Assembly: GCF_000332135.1 (NCBI RefSeq) | Contig: NZ_KB235896.1 | Coordinates: forward strand, 5,650,553-5,714,552 | Direction of reading: 5' to 3' | Origin: Anabaena sp. PCC 7108 | Lineage (GTDB): Bacteria; Cyanobacteriota; Cyanobacteriia; Cyanobacteriales; Nostocaceae | DNA: 64,000 nt | In this document: positions 19,301 to 26,760 of the stretch, piece by piece | How the letters are laid out: each line of letters begins with the position of its first letter | Numbering within the stretch: the stretch's first letter is position 1 | Position numbers and translations under genes: made by a program | Notes under the pieces: generated by a model | Told to the model about the DNA's origin: nothing | The model's database searches: none | Seen by the model: only the letters and a program-made list of their open reading frames with translations

Positions 19301-19962
19301 CAGTCAAGCTAGAACAAGATACTACGCTTACCAATCAACAACCACAATCTATTACACCAACAGCTTCAGAAGTATCTTCCCCAGTACCTATACAGCAATC
19401 ATCTATGATGTCATCTAATGAGATAAAGTTGCCTAACTCTACGCCGTTTTCCTCATCCAACATTATTCAAAAGGAGGTAGTTGCTGATAAAACTATTCAG
19501 GATCAAGAAACAACATTAGAAAAATTAAGAACTTGGTATTTGACTGCACAAAAGTTGGGTAAGTCAGCAGAATATATTCAGCGAATTGCAGAGGTTGGTA
19601 ATCAATTTAAGTCAGGTGTAGAATTAACAGAAAAAGCAGTAGTAGCAATGAATAATGATTTTCAAGAACTACATTCTATCAATCGTCTTACCCAAATTGC
19701 TCAACGAATGGGGGATGTATTTGGCATTCCTCAAGATAATGGAGACGTTATATTACAAGGTAAAGAATACTTGATTTCAATCAATAACTCTCACAAAGAT
19801 TTAACGATTATAAAAAAAGATGGAACTGTTTTAATGGATATTAAATTAGGACAAATTAATCAGACTCAAATATCCGCTGAAGTTATGGATGTATTTGAAG
19901 AAATCAACAATAATATCAATCAATCTTTGGCATCAGTCAAAAATCAGTATCTTCAAGTTTAA
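13324..19962 (+). CDS. Giant protein with RNA-polymerase-like DxDGD core, NADAR-like and SLOG-like domains
   Basis: This 2212-residue protein has an open frame extending upstream to 13201, but ATG 13324 avoids overlap with the divergent gene. Residues about 430-520 resemble the catalytic double-psi beta-barrel of the RNA polymerase superfamily (beta-prime subunit, YonO, eukaryotic RNA-dependent polymerases): FRSPFLNANG at 434-443, then DFDGDCIGVE with the metal-binding triad D507, D509, D511. A region near 1490-1620 (MRGYGRCHTTRTYEPYKAYG) resembles a PUA/ASCH-like fold. Residues about 1680-1815 match NADAR/YbiA (SAEQAYQHYK, then LMTEIIQAKLEQHPKL, then DNYWEGKGKE). Residues about 1920-1990 (MVSGSGPW, VGNAAGTDQLVKQYL) match a SLOG/YspA-type Rossmann domain. 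I infer nucleotide-centred chemistry; polymerase activity is unproven. A short HIP1-like repeat lies in frame near 17980. Confidence 0.7.
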   Translation: MTLEFKHFDTRLNQWIHTDGNTENANSILTEKLDNTLLEFFLPERDFSFGQMDEHCTAEDLKNHPNGDVLLFSSKTRLLYGLPECLEIIEKLCPDRKDRGAYGSIFLGSCKNAIHEKLNILVVDDTNGENGGILPNDVAYKFVGDCYGQISTELYDTITKRNEQQDKSFRVIQHRFGWRDGDGEDTKYRFGKGTLRPYNLDEIKYLDSNNKPKIDLIIPISSFKGTDKDNPSTPIKPQIKPGLYNQTIWLGEKSQSQKGKTAISQLLASFPQGIKDFAEELEKQAQELAEIQKDPRKVAQLYCEKYEKRKTFIEQQKTEQLVNEAVEKAVELSTDEPKIDENLYPDDLQEDSESEQDDLLIYKIIKADLLGHSQLLETEKVKQELTRFVQNEWRDIALGRVLTFDRGMIIPSKELKNGEISVPWIAEGEKILNFRSPFLNANGLCVSINKHIEDYLGPDGNPLAGIIVVNDEDHKRIQARIEALKAQGIETEELDPIETESERQGRDFDGDCIGVELASKYPNFTAEAEYRNLPENAYAPTVKLKKQSFYREDGTQPEFEEIAIHMSDGISVGIINNHVTALEALESEIETLITYGNSQQQTEYLDQVGSHYKKLVNLENNQNHPQAIREEYREQMQEFLKLASVQNRNSQVIEQAMAINRNMYRQMIEAACFQNQIAVDLFKSAKKPDMEVIAENKRYLYRDVNYIKDKKSSSAYLNEGITTTGYSPVELLINQVNKYFEASHLESRPIIQFQDLFKGVEFTPQQKFQAILTKQEFDDKFNVATRLNKRRETEQGPYAVVKTSNGTEITITNLTRYEHPGIWKGSTLNIRLEEIPEKYRSLQRPHTLLAIAQIDGETENGEAKYCKLGTVSQQSVIDYKLKPGMITQGATLVEMKPELRESQIKLLFQEAYAVAENFYNLIPEDQKLAAAAATWNISASRQDELEQGDNSSFNSRKKVSNFVFATFGKEIVGRLDELQFSQLKVLGIGKEGDNFVGREWNPQEKYSIEIQASRYPPGHERHNSRLVFVKDDDEKYKEFAVLEQRTGQLAIGTQAQAYIKPGESYTATATINLPSQPPINITIREISKFSHAGKTFNNEPVTLTIGNVPVPIDTAKIKLAGQTLGELDADSIQELRKINYLANGNPLQLKLKSIGDSQHEGGFIIAESPHGNLLKINKINVYDFKGQVFTGEEYKSVSLEVPTSKNRDAVFLNGELLGVLHYKKDKEALQNLGVLKHGQQGSVNCTLQSNFSHTFINIEPNTVQYPEIWTKESQAFQDNSQSNTVTKQEVMVEKSGLLLEKIKERPTILFTSQEDKVLGLIGIAVDNHKTELVQNWFKSKNIEFNVLPPQDVPLETKKGLSVIYLVSSTISSDDFDALKAKFGQPLSADGKNSAYNQYLNSLPNRPHIIGERLDKVQESVTTTIPVTVTPNLANKNLPEQTIVVAENLQTISAVAEVLPADNTIVSKPEEKDVVISGKPVQMVFPLKMHGEPNPLPVSTTIDAMRGYGRCHTTRTYEPYKAYGFKEGDIAIAVGGHSAITSSRPSPQNSTQIAIASNGRSAIAISSSQQVAFRVGKQYRITPEMIADPAYQQQWAAMEKHSSRELAGFRDKPEVWGLHTEPLGDYVNGKIVSFPSPNLEQSLVTPAIPPPLSTATPPATVITSPVNIGSRSSDPLGAAVTNPTVKAKELGKIQGEYPVSFRDNAAVPAGKYGPETYTQDKPAGVPFVSAEQAYQHYKTTVPLGEPRIQLMTEIIQAKLEQHPKLFAAITQRGGVEWLENCTHYVTSTRDNYWEGKGKESPFIRALIEGYSKVLENSQTIQASSELIPKVSVQTITTLSTPQSKDFVQEILSSPKTSNPLANLQPLNAAVATHMQKDVAMAEVATQFIGISSAPPETLSSTRNYQKAWGERANTGVYSANDTIMVSGSGPWRGVTQQQILDTFNNHYVPLIDQAIAVGSSFIVGNAAGTDQLVKQYLEVQGYKLEAVNDGYTRAVKLEQDTTLTNQQPQSITPTASEVSSPVPIQQSSMMSSNEIKLPNSTPFSSSNIIQKEVVADKTIQDQETTLEKLRTWYLTAQKLGKSAEYIQRIAEVGNQFKSGVELTEKAVVAMNNDFQELHSINRLTQIAQRMGDVFGIPQDNGDVILQGKEYLISINNSHKDLTIIKKDGTVLMDIKLGQINQTQISAEVMDVFEEINNNINQSLASVKNQYLQV
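17980..18012. repeat. HIP1-type repeat inserted in frame in the polymerase-like gene
   Basis: GCGATCGCCTCCAACGGGCG followed by TTCCGCCATCGCC is a short palindromic repeat. It translates as AIASNGRSAIAI, unlike the surrounding protein, and another GCGATCGCC lies 70 bp upstream. The pair brackets a low-complexity spacer in the PUA/ASCH-like region. Confidence 0.6.
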
Positions 19963-20006
19963 TATTTAACCAAATTAGTCTTTATTCAATTCATTGGCAT
20001 AAATTT

Positions 20007-20789
20007 ATGACAACTAATCCTTTAACTATACTCACTGAAGAATCAACCAAAATATCACCCGATATTTCCCCTGCTAAAGCTGCTTATATGTTAAGCCAAC
20101 TTCTCGAATATGTTGATTATAATGAATTAGAATCAATTCCGGTAACAGAATCTGTAAACGTTGAAGAACAAAGCGATGCTATTAAAACACTGGCATCTAT
20201 TATTGCTAGTCTCAATTCTGGAAGGACTATGGAAGAATCTGTTATAATAGCTTTTGAACCAGAAGAGATCCAGGTAGAAAATCCAGAGTTTATTCCTAAA
20301 TTACCAGTTATATTGGCAGATGATTTAACTGTGAGTACAATAGAAAAGGAGAAAAACAATCTCGATCAAATTAATCATGATTCAATTATAGTTTTGGTAG
20401 ATGAACAGAAAGAAAACCAAACAGAAATATATGAGGAAGACATTATCTTGTACGTCATTCCTTTGATAATAGCAAGGTTAATGAGCGAAGAAAGTTTAAT
20501 AGAAGATAGTGGAGATGGAAAGATTAGAGTTTATCAATCAGATGAATTTACTGCTTCACTACAAGTTACAGCGACAGAGGAGCAAATTTTAATCTTGAAA
20601 AGAAAGCAACATTTGTATTCTGAAGCCGAAGTTGCTTTAAATGCTGTGAGAAAAACAAATTATGCCCAGTTTCAAGTTACTACAAATCAATTAACAGAGG
20701 CAGAGATAGAAAAGTTTAAACTGATAGCGTTAATGGAGTATAATCAAAGTAATCAACTACTTAAAAAGGAACAAGAGTTAGGAGATTAA
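20007..20789 (+). CDS. Hypothetical acidic protein, partner of the polymerase-like gene
   Basis: A 260-residue acidic protein starting 44 bp after the giant gene, so it is very probably cotranscribed with it. I do not recognise it. It begins MTTNPLTILTEESTKISPD, has two helical segments (AKAAYMLSQLLEYVDYNELE and VIPLIIARLMSEESLIED), and a C-terminal coiled-coil-like stretch (LILKRKQHLYSEAEVALNAV). The segment GDGKIRVYQSDEFTASLQV resembles a small beta-sheet unit. It may be a regulatory or structural subunit of whatever the giant protein does. Confidence 0.6.
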   Translation: MTTNPLTILTEESTKISPDISPAKAAYMLSQLLEYVDYNELESIPVTESVNVEEQSDAIKTLASIIASLNSGRTMEESVIIAFEPEEIQVENPEFIPKLPVILADDLTVSTIEKEKNNLDQINHDSIIVLVDEQKENQTEIYEEDIILYVIPLIIARLMSEESLIEDSGDGKIRVYQSDEFTASLQVTATEEQILILKRKQHLYSEAEVALNAVRKTNYAQFQVTTNQLTEAEIEKFKLIALMEYNQSNQLLKKEQELGD

Positions 20790-20802
20790 AAGAATTTAGG
20801 AC

Positions 20803-20831
20803 TTAATCAATAAATCCAAAACATTGATTAA
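20803..20831. terminator. Hairpin between convergent genes
   Basis: TTAATCAAT and ATTGATTAA form a perfect 9-bp stem in the 59-bp gap between the convergent 260-residue gene and the Uma2 gene. It is AT-rich and lacks a good T-run, so it is a weak terminator candidate for both. Confidence 0.3.
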
Positions 20832-20848
20832 TAAAGAAGTTCAAAAAT

Positions 20849-21511
20849 TTACAATGTATTTGGGTCAATTCCCCTTGCTTGTAACCTAGCTAAAAGAGCT
20901 TGCAATTCTTCCTCTTGGGTAGAATATCTGTTACCATTTTCGTCATACCAATATAACCATTCCCTAGTTCTACCTTGATAAGTTCCCTGTTCCCTACCAA
21001 TACCTAAACCTACTTCTGGCATCCAAATTTTATCCCCTGGTTGGAGAACATATTCACCATTGACTAAGCGGTAAACTTCTAAACGTTGACGTTTCCGACG
21101 TAGGCGTGTAGGGGCATAAATGACATAATATAAAATGCCTAATTCTGCATAGTCTAATTTCTTTTGCTCATATTCGTAATTGTAAGTTTGAGAAACAATT
21201 TCTAAGGCTAAAATTGGGGAAATACCATCTTCTTCCCAAAGTACATAACTAGAACGTCCATTTTCACCAACAAAGCGTTCTACTCCCAAACTTAAAAACG
21301 CATCTGGGACTATAGCAGGTTTACTTCCTGCATAATAAACTCCCATATTAATACCAAAAAACCAGTCATCTCGCTTTTGCCAAATATTGACTAGGATGGC
21401 TAATAATAAGTTGGGAATTAAAATTTGTAGTTCGTTATCCACTGGGGTATCGTCTGAATCTGGTAATTCTGCTGAAGAAGGTAAACAATGTAATGTATTG
21501 TAATTTAACAT
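20849..21511 (-). CDS. Uma2-family (DUF820) putative endonuclease
   Basis: A 220-residue member of the Uma2/DUF820 family, which has a PD-(D/E)XK nuclease fold and is greatly expanded in cyanobacteria. The active-site pattern is seen as KPAIVPDAFLSLG (conserved D) and LALEIVSQTY (conserved E). The C-terminus has the common tail WYDENGNRYSTQEEELQALLARLQARGIDP. Cellular role is unknown; DNA cleavage is assumed from the fold, and these genes are often near mobile elements. It is a single gene, convergent with the polymerase-like operon and not obviously linked to it. Confidence 0.85.
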   Translation of the reverse strand: MLNYNTLHCLPSSAELPDSDDTPVDNELQILIPNLLLAILVNIWQKRDDWFFGINMGVYYAGSKPAIVPDAFLSLGVERFVGENGRSSYVLWEEDGISPILALEIVSQTYNYEYEQKKLDYAELGILYYVIYAPTRLRRKRQRLEVYRLVNGEYVLQPGDKIWMPEVGLGIGREQGTYQGRTREWLYWYDENGNRYSTQEEELQALLARLQARGIDPNTL

Positions 21512-21952
21512 ATAGGACTCCTATTTAATTTTGGCGAAACTAGGTACATCTTGATTCCTTGTTTCCTGTCTTCACGAAAATTATGGCTTACACCACACTC
21601 CACGAACGTGAACACTATCAGGAATCAAACTGAATTCCTATAAATATTTAACTGTTGACAGTTCATTAAAAAAATGACTCATATCATTTCTATTTGTGAG
21701 TTTCACTACTCGTTAGAGATATAGTTATTATATCTGTTGGGTTAGGAAACAGAGAACGGGAGCATCCCAATTTTGAAAAAAATAAACGTAGCCACACCAA
21801 AAACTCTCTTCCATTTGTGTAAAAGCCTACAGCACGCTATGCACGTGCATCCTTTACGATAATGCCTCCGGTTTTCGTAAGGGATACAATTAATTATATA
21901 AAACCTGGATAGTTTTTTTATTAGATAAAAATAAACTTACACACTTAGGATG
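21512..21952. other. Intergenic region with dispersed repeats
   Basis: It contains the second copy of the approximately 55-bp dispersed repeat (21758-21816) and, at 21845-21890, two inverted sequences (CATCCTTTACGATAATGCC and GGTTTTCGTAAGGGATAC) that can pair partly. No gene is seen. It follows the stop of the replication gene on the minus strand, so it could hold its terminator. Confidence 0.55.
21758..21816 (+). repeat. Dispersed repeat, copy 2
   Basis: It starts GGGAGCATCCCAATTTTG and continues to CCACACCAAAAACT and on to TCTTCC. It matches the copy at 2985-3034 with scattered substitutions, and lies at the 3' side of the replication gene. Confidence 0.75.
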
Positions 21953-24900
21953 CTACCCAGGAAACAAATAATCAACTTCTATCAATTCCTGAAACCAACA
22001 TTTAGGCAATATTGAAAGTAAAGCAGCGATAATTTTAGACTGCGATTTAATTGGCATTTTATCTAAAAAATACTGCCAATCAGTATCATTTAAATGTTTA
22101 TCTATCTCAAATACTTTATTAAGTATTTCGTGATTAGATTTCGTCTCCAAATCTTGCAGACTAAAATCTATATCTGTCATTTCCAATTCCTCTTTTAAAA
22201 AATCACTTATATCATCCAAATTATTCCTTTTACTATTATTACTATTTAATAGAGAAAGGAATATTTTTAACCATTGTTTCCAACCTCCTCCAAACTCAGT
22301 TGCTAACTTGGAAACATAACCCTGACTAATACCAGAAACTGCGGCTACAACTGGTTGAGTAATCTTTTGTTCCTGTAACCAAAGTTCTTTAACTGCGGCT
22401 TGAATTTTCCACCAAGATTTCTCATCCTTACAACCAGCTTCAATCGTAATTTCTGCTGCTTGCACACATTTGAATTCATATTCTAAAAAGCTTAAATCGT
22501 AATCAGCACAGAAGTAAAAATAAAGTTCTGATTCTGGGCGATTATTTACTCTTAATCTGCCGATAGCTTGGATAATTTCAGATTGTGTAACCCAGTCAAT
22601 AAAATTTTGTAACTCTTGATTTATTTCTGAGTGTTCTAACAAGTTATTACTACTGTTAGCATTTATTTCCAAATCATCTAACTGATAGTCACCTTTGTCC
22701 TGACTGGATTTTAAAGTTAGATATAATGTTTCTAAATGACCGATATTCTGATAGGGAATTCCAAAAGTCGCTAAAGCTGTAATTTCCTGGAAATCGTTAG
22801 AACCACGACTATCTCTAAACCAACCACCATCTTTAGTTTCACAGCATTTTACAAAGTCAATAAATTTGATGTTACCGTGATGAGATAATAATTCTTGTCG
22901 CAGTGTGGTTACTCTTTCTTGACAGTAGGAAGAACGATTTTTAGAAACTTGTCCTAATCCGGTGATTTGGATAATTTGTAAATTGTTGGCTTTGGTTATT
23001 TCTTGCTCTATAGTTAAAATTTCCTGTGGGTTAATATCAAACCACCAAGCTATGTACTCAGGTTTGGTGGTAGCGTCTAAGTAAACATTCCATTTTGTTG
23101 ATTGACTAATCGCACTATGACGTGAGTTACGAGTTGTAATACTTAGCTTTCCATATTCAATGCGAATTGTACCAGGAATTTGTTTACCCCAAACTTGTAA
23201 AAACGGTATAAACCAGTTAACTATTATCTCTACTTGAATTTTCTCCACTAATTCAGAGATGGGATTACCAAACTGTTTTCGCATCTTCTTTGGTAAATCA
23301 CCTAAATCTATTCCATACTTGCTGGTGGAGTTAAAGATTGGTAATAAATCTGGTTGTAAAACTTCTATCGCTTTTGTGATAATTGCATCTAAATTTTCAG
23401 GTGGTTTACCCAAAATTCTTCGGACATCAGCATCATTCCAACCGTAGTAAGGTTGTTGAATATCTCCTGTTATACATTGTCTTAAAATTGCCCACATTGG
23501 TTGTAATTGCAGACTGATTTCAGGAGAATTAGTCATTAACTCTGCCATTACTCGGTCAATGTCCCGTAAATTGGCAGTGATAGTATTAACTGGTTGTACA
23601 GTTTGCATAACTTCATCCCAGAAAATACCGCTAGTTGACCAGTCGAAATCTTCTGGTTGGGGTGCGCTATCAGGATGACAACGAATGCGATCGCTCTTGA
23701 AAGTCTCTTTTCTCAAATACCGATGTCCAAAACCTGCTCCAGCAACACCACGACAAGCTTCTAGTAAGTGACAAGTAGCGCAAATAGGATTTTCTGCACC
23801 TTCAATAGAGTCTAAATTCTTGCTGCGTAAAACATTAAAAATTTGACTACGATGACAATTACCTTTTGTATCTGGTGTTTCTCCCTGCTTAGGCCATCTT
23901 AGGTAACGTTTACCGTTTGGGGTAGTATCCCAAACCATACCTGAATTACGTACATCCAGATATTCATAATTGCGTTCAATTGTTTCTGTACTCACATTGC
24001 GAGCATGACTGGTAAAGTACCATAACTTTTCTACTCCCAAAGCTTTTGGTAAAGCTGTTCCTGCATCATGGCTTTTAAATGTACCAGTGGGACTTTTATC
24101 TAAAATGTGCTTCCACCCGGCTGCAATAGCTTCAGCGTACACTTGCAAACGCTGACCTTTTTTGAAGATAATTTTCGGTGGTTGTTGTAAAGTGCCATAT
24201 TTGGGGAACTTTCCAGGTTTGTACTCAATCACCTTGCACGGTGCAATGGGTGAGGATAAACTTTGCCCATCTTCCGAAAGCAGTTGTTTTTTATCAGGTT
24301 GTGATATGGAGTCAAATTGATTTTTGATAACTCCCTCATGGGAAAGTAGCTGTCTTTCCTCTTGTGGTATTAAGTCTGGTTGATTTTTGATAACTTCCCC
24401 ATCTGTGGAAAGTTCTGTTTTTCCGTTTTCCCTATTCTCTGTTCCCCTATTTGTGGTTCTCCCACCGAAACCATCATGATCTGCATTTAACCGACCGGAT
24501 GAGACAGAAAAATCACCCTTGACAACACCATCACCTTGTGAAGCAGCATCAAACCTCTCAACCTTGTCTCTTCTCTCTTCGTGTTCTCTGTGCCTCTGTG
24601 GTTCGTATCTATCCGATACTCCCGAAAAACCTTTCTTGGGACGATAACGCTCCATCATCCGTCCAAACCAGAGCTTGAGGTTGTAGAGCATTCCCCATTC
24701 TCGGTCTATCTGAGCTAGGGATTTTTGTACTTGTTCTGAACATCCAGCAAAAAACTCTTCTGGTGTTATGGTTGCGCTGACCGTTTGCGGAGCGTTTTCA
24801 AGAGAAAGCATCGTTTCATCATGCCAACTCACCACCACCTGATATCCACCTTTACGGCAGTATTCAACGCCTTTTGCATACTGCTGAATTAAATCTAAAT

Positions 24901-26062
24901 TGTCTGTAGAGTTGGTAGCGGGTTTTAGCGTAATTAGCTTATCCTGCACCAACTGGAATGAACCTTGTTTGAGTAGTTTTCTGATTTGCTGATGGATATG
25001 ATGGCGATTCAGGTAAGCAGCAGTGCTAATTAGTTTAATCTCATCTTGCCGACCTACGGACAGTAATTCGTCAATGTCTAATTGCTCTTTGGTTTCCAGT
25101 TGTCCCCAGTCACCCACAGATAGAGAATATCTCAATTTACGGCACTGTTGCAGAGTATCTTCGTTGGCTTTGGCAATGTGGGGATTGAGTATTGCACCAG
25201 CATCAGGCATCAGCCGAATTTCTTGGGGACGTAACCGCTTGAGGTAATCTTTGAGGGTTTGTTGACCATAGCGTGCGGCAGATGCTGTACCAATCACTGC
25301 AATATCAGTTTGCCCAGAACGCCACAAAGACACGGCGGTGAGTAGAGATTTGAGTGCGCCTTCGCAGAGAATTACTACTTTCACCTTTTTGGCGTTTGGA
25401 TGTTTCCAGCAAAACAGAGGTAGTTCACCATTTGGTAATTGGGGTCCGCTTCCCCCCTGGTAGGCACTACTCAACCAAATGTATTTGGGTTGAGTTCGCA
25501 AGGTGGCAATTTGAAAGCCGGTGATTTGAAAATTGGGGTCAAGGGCTGCGATCGCAATTCCTTCTCTCCCTAATAGTTTACCTTCAGGTGAAATACCTGT
25601 AAGAGCCGACGTTACACCCGCTGGGGAATAAGCTCCAGGTTCCCAGCTTCTCACCCAGCCTAAGTCTTTGAGCCAGTTAATCTCTTGAATAGTCAACTGT
25701 CGTTGTTCTTGGAGATGGGAGATATGTTGAGTACCCAAACTACTCACTGTGGAGTTTAAAAGTAATCGGTTTTGGCGATCGCGTTCCTCAATACTCAAAC
25801 CCCTGTTTGTTTGTCTACTGTCAGCCCGTTTTTGGGGCGAATACAGAGGTTTATCCTGGTTTTGGGCATTATTTTGGTCATCTAGAACAAATAAACCGCC
25901 CATATCGTTACGCAGGGGCTTGATAAAGCGATAACCAGCCGGGGCATCATGTTGGCTGAAACTCCGTAGGCACTCAATTAGATTATCTGGGCGAATAGCG
26001 CAACCGTGATGGTTGCCACAGATAGGACAAGGATTGCGTTTGGTGGTGTATTGACGTTTCAT
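21953..26062 (-). CDS. CyRepA1-type plasmid replication protein (primase-helicase)
   Basis: A 1369-residue protein of the cyanobacterial plasmid replication family called CyRepA1. The N-terminus has a zinc-binding motif (NPCPICGNHHGC, residues 10-21, with C31). Residues about 160-290 look like a Toprim/DUF3854 primase core (VVILCEGALKSLL, with E234). Near residue 657 a P-loop-like motif, SPTGTFKSHDAG, opens a helicase-like part that runs to the C-terminus (a typical GIGRLRVNNRPESELY-like segment near the end reads IIQAIGRLRVNNRPES). Residues roughly 485-600 are a low-complexity linker with a repeat-derived RYEPQRHREHEERR and a duplicated VIKNQPD/VIKNQFD unit. Tandem repeats directly upstream suit an origin recognised by this protein. 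Confidence 0.8.
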   Translation of the reverse strand: MKRQYTTKRNPCPICGNHHGCAIRPDNLIECLRSFSQHDAPAGYRFIKPLRNDMGGLFVLDDQNNAQNQDKPLYSPQKRADSRQTNRGLSIEERDRQNRLLLNSTVSSLGTQHISHLQEQRQLTIQEINWLKDLGWVRSWEPGAYSPAGVTSALTGISPEGKLLGREGIAIAALDPNFQITGFQIATLRTQPKYIWLSSAYQGGSGPQLPNGELPLFCWKHPNAKKVKVVILCEGALKSLLTAVSLWRSGQTDIAVIGTASAARYGQQTLKDYLKRLRPQEIRLMPDAGAILNPHIAKANEDTLQQCRKLRYSLSVGDWGQLETKEQLDIDELLSVGRQDEIKLISTAAYLNRHHIHQQIRKLLKQGSFQLVQDKLITLKPATNSTDNLDLIQQYAKGVEYCRKGGYQVVVSWHDETMLSLENAPQTVSATITPEEFFAGCSEQVQKSLAQIDREWGMLYNLKLWFGRMMERYRPKKGFSGVSDRYEPQRHREHEERRDKVERFDAASQGDGVVKGDFSVSSGRLNADHDGFGGRTTNRGTENRENGKTELSTDGEVIKNQPDLIPQEERQLLSHEGVIKNQFDSISQPDKKQLLSEDGQSLSSPIAPCKVIEYKPGKFPKYGTLQQPPKIIFKKGQRLQVYAEAIAAGWKHILDKSPTGTFKSHDAGTALPKALGVEKLWYFTSHARNVSTETIERNYEYLDVRNSGMVWDTTPNGKRYLRWPKQGETPDTKGNCHRSQIFNVLRSKNLDSIEGAENPICATCHLLEACRGVAGAGFGHRYLRKETFKSDRIRCHPDSAPQPEDFDWSTSGIFWDEVMQTVQPVNTITANLRDIDRVMAELMTNSPEISLQLQPMWAILRQCITGDIQQPYYGWNDADVRRILGKPPENLDAIITKAIEVLQPDLLPIFNSTSKYGIDLGDLPKKMRKQFGNPISELVEKIQVEIIVNWFIPFLQVWGKQIPGTIRIEYGKLSITTRNSRHSAISQSTKWNVYLDATTKPEYIAWWFDINPQEILTIEQEITKANNLQIIQITGLGQVSKNRSSYCQERVTTLRQELLSHHGNIKFIDFVKCCETKDGGWFRDSRGSNDFQEITALATFGIPYQNIGHLETLYLTLKSSQDKGDYQLDDLEINANSSNNLLEHSEINQELQNFIDWVTQSEIIQAIGRLRVNNRPESELYFYFCADYDLSFLEYEFKCVQAAEITIEAGCKDEKSWWKIQAAVKELWLQEQKITQPVVAAVSGISQGYVSKLATEFGGGWKQWLKIFLSLLNSNNSKRNNLDDISDFLKEELEMTDIDFSLQDLETKSNHEILNKVFEIDKHLNDTDWQYFLDKMPIKSQSKIIAALLSILPKCWFQELIEVDYLFPG
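24565..24606. repeat. Intergenic-type cyanobacterial repeat inside the replication gene
   Basis: TCTCTTCGTGTTCTCTGTGC followed by CTCTGTGGTTCG is a repeat common between cyanobacterial genes (a relative lies at 3155-3185). Here it is in frame, on the minus strand, within the linker of the replication protein and encodes EPQRHREHEERR. Confidence 0.75.
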
Positions 26063-26286
26063 GGCAGCGCACTCAAAACCAGGTGAGTAGTCCCCGCAGG
26101 GTTGGCATAGATGTTCTGACTAGCATACAACCCGGTTTTGAGTAGTTTTTTTTCGGACATATCTATATAATGTGCAATTTTTAGGTGATTTTGGTGGTTA
26201 GGGGGTTAAAGCTTTATTGGGTAAGGGTTTCATGAAAATCAATTATCACAAGGGGGGGAGTTAATTATCACAACGGGGGGAGTTAG

Positions 26287-26715
26287 TGAGTAGTCGAAAA
26301 TTGCCCTTTTTTATTCTCAATAAGGGCGAGCAGTTTTTATTTTTTAACCTAATATCAATAGTTTTAGGCTTTATTATTGTCAATAAGCTCTATGTTTATC
26401 GCAAGTGGGGGATTTAGCGATCGCTCCTCACTGTGGTGTTGGTGATAGTTCCTTGAGGGGGAGTTATTGAGTAGTCGAAAATTGCCCTTTTTTATTCTCA
26501 ATAAGGGCGAGTAGTTTGTATTTTTTAACGTAATATCAATGGTTTTAAACTTTATTATTATCAATAAGCTGGATGTTTATCACAAGTGGGGGGATTTAGC
26601 GATCGCTCCTCACTGTGGTGTTAGTGGTAATTCCTTGAGGGGGAGTTATTAAGTAGTCGAAAATCGCCCTTATTGAGAATAAATAAGGGCGAAAAGTTTT
26701 TATTTTTAAACGTAA
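26287..26715 (+). repeat. Tandem repeats of about 182 bp (2 full, 1 partial)
   Basis: Units begin TGAGTAGTCGAAAATTGCCC at 26287 and 26468, and with TAAGTAGTCGAAAATCGCCC at 26650. The first two continue through TTATCGCAAGTGGGGG-like and GATCGCTCCTCACTGTGGTG segments. The third stops after its hairpin. The unit is long for an iteron; each may contain several protein-binding elements. Confidence 0.88.
26662..26692. promoter_or_regulatory. Perfect hairpin in the third repeat unit
   Basis: TCGCCCTTATT and AATAAGGGCGA are perfect 11-bp arms around GAGAATA. The other two units have the same right arm (AATAAGGGCGA) with a degenerate left arm, so the palindrome is the most conserved feature of the repeat. 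Confidence 0.75.
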
Positions 26716-26760
26716 TATTAGGAATTTTAGGTAGGGATTCGGTAGAACCAAAAATGTTAA

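Larger units (their letters stand above)
26063..26760. other. Candidate replication origin upstream of the rep gene
   Basis: This region has two 22-bp direct repeats (ATTATCACAAGGGGGG-type) at 26241-26284, then two full copies of a roughly 182-bp unit starting at 26287 and 26468 and a partial third at 26650-26715. Each unit has a hairpin, an AT-rich segment and a GCGATCGC site. Position, repeat structure and AT content fit an iteron-type origin or copy-control region for the CyRepA1 protein. A GGTAGAACCA box lies at 26741-26750. Confidence 0.65.
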
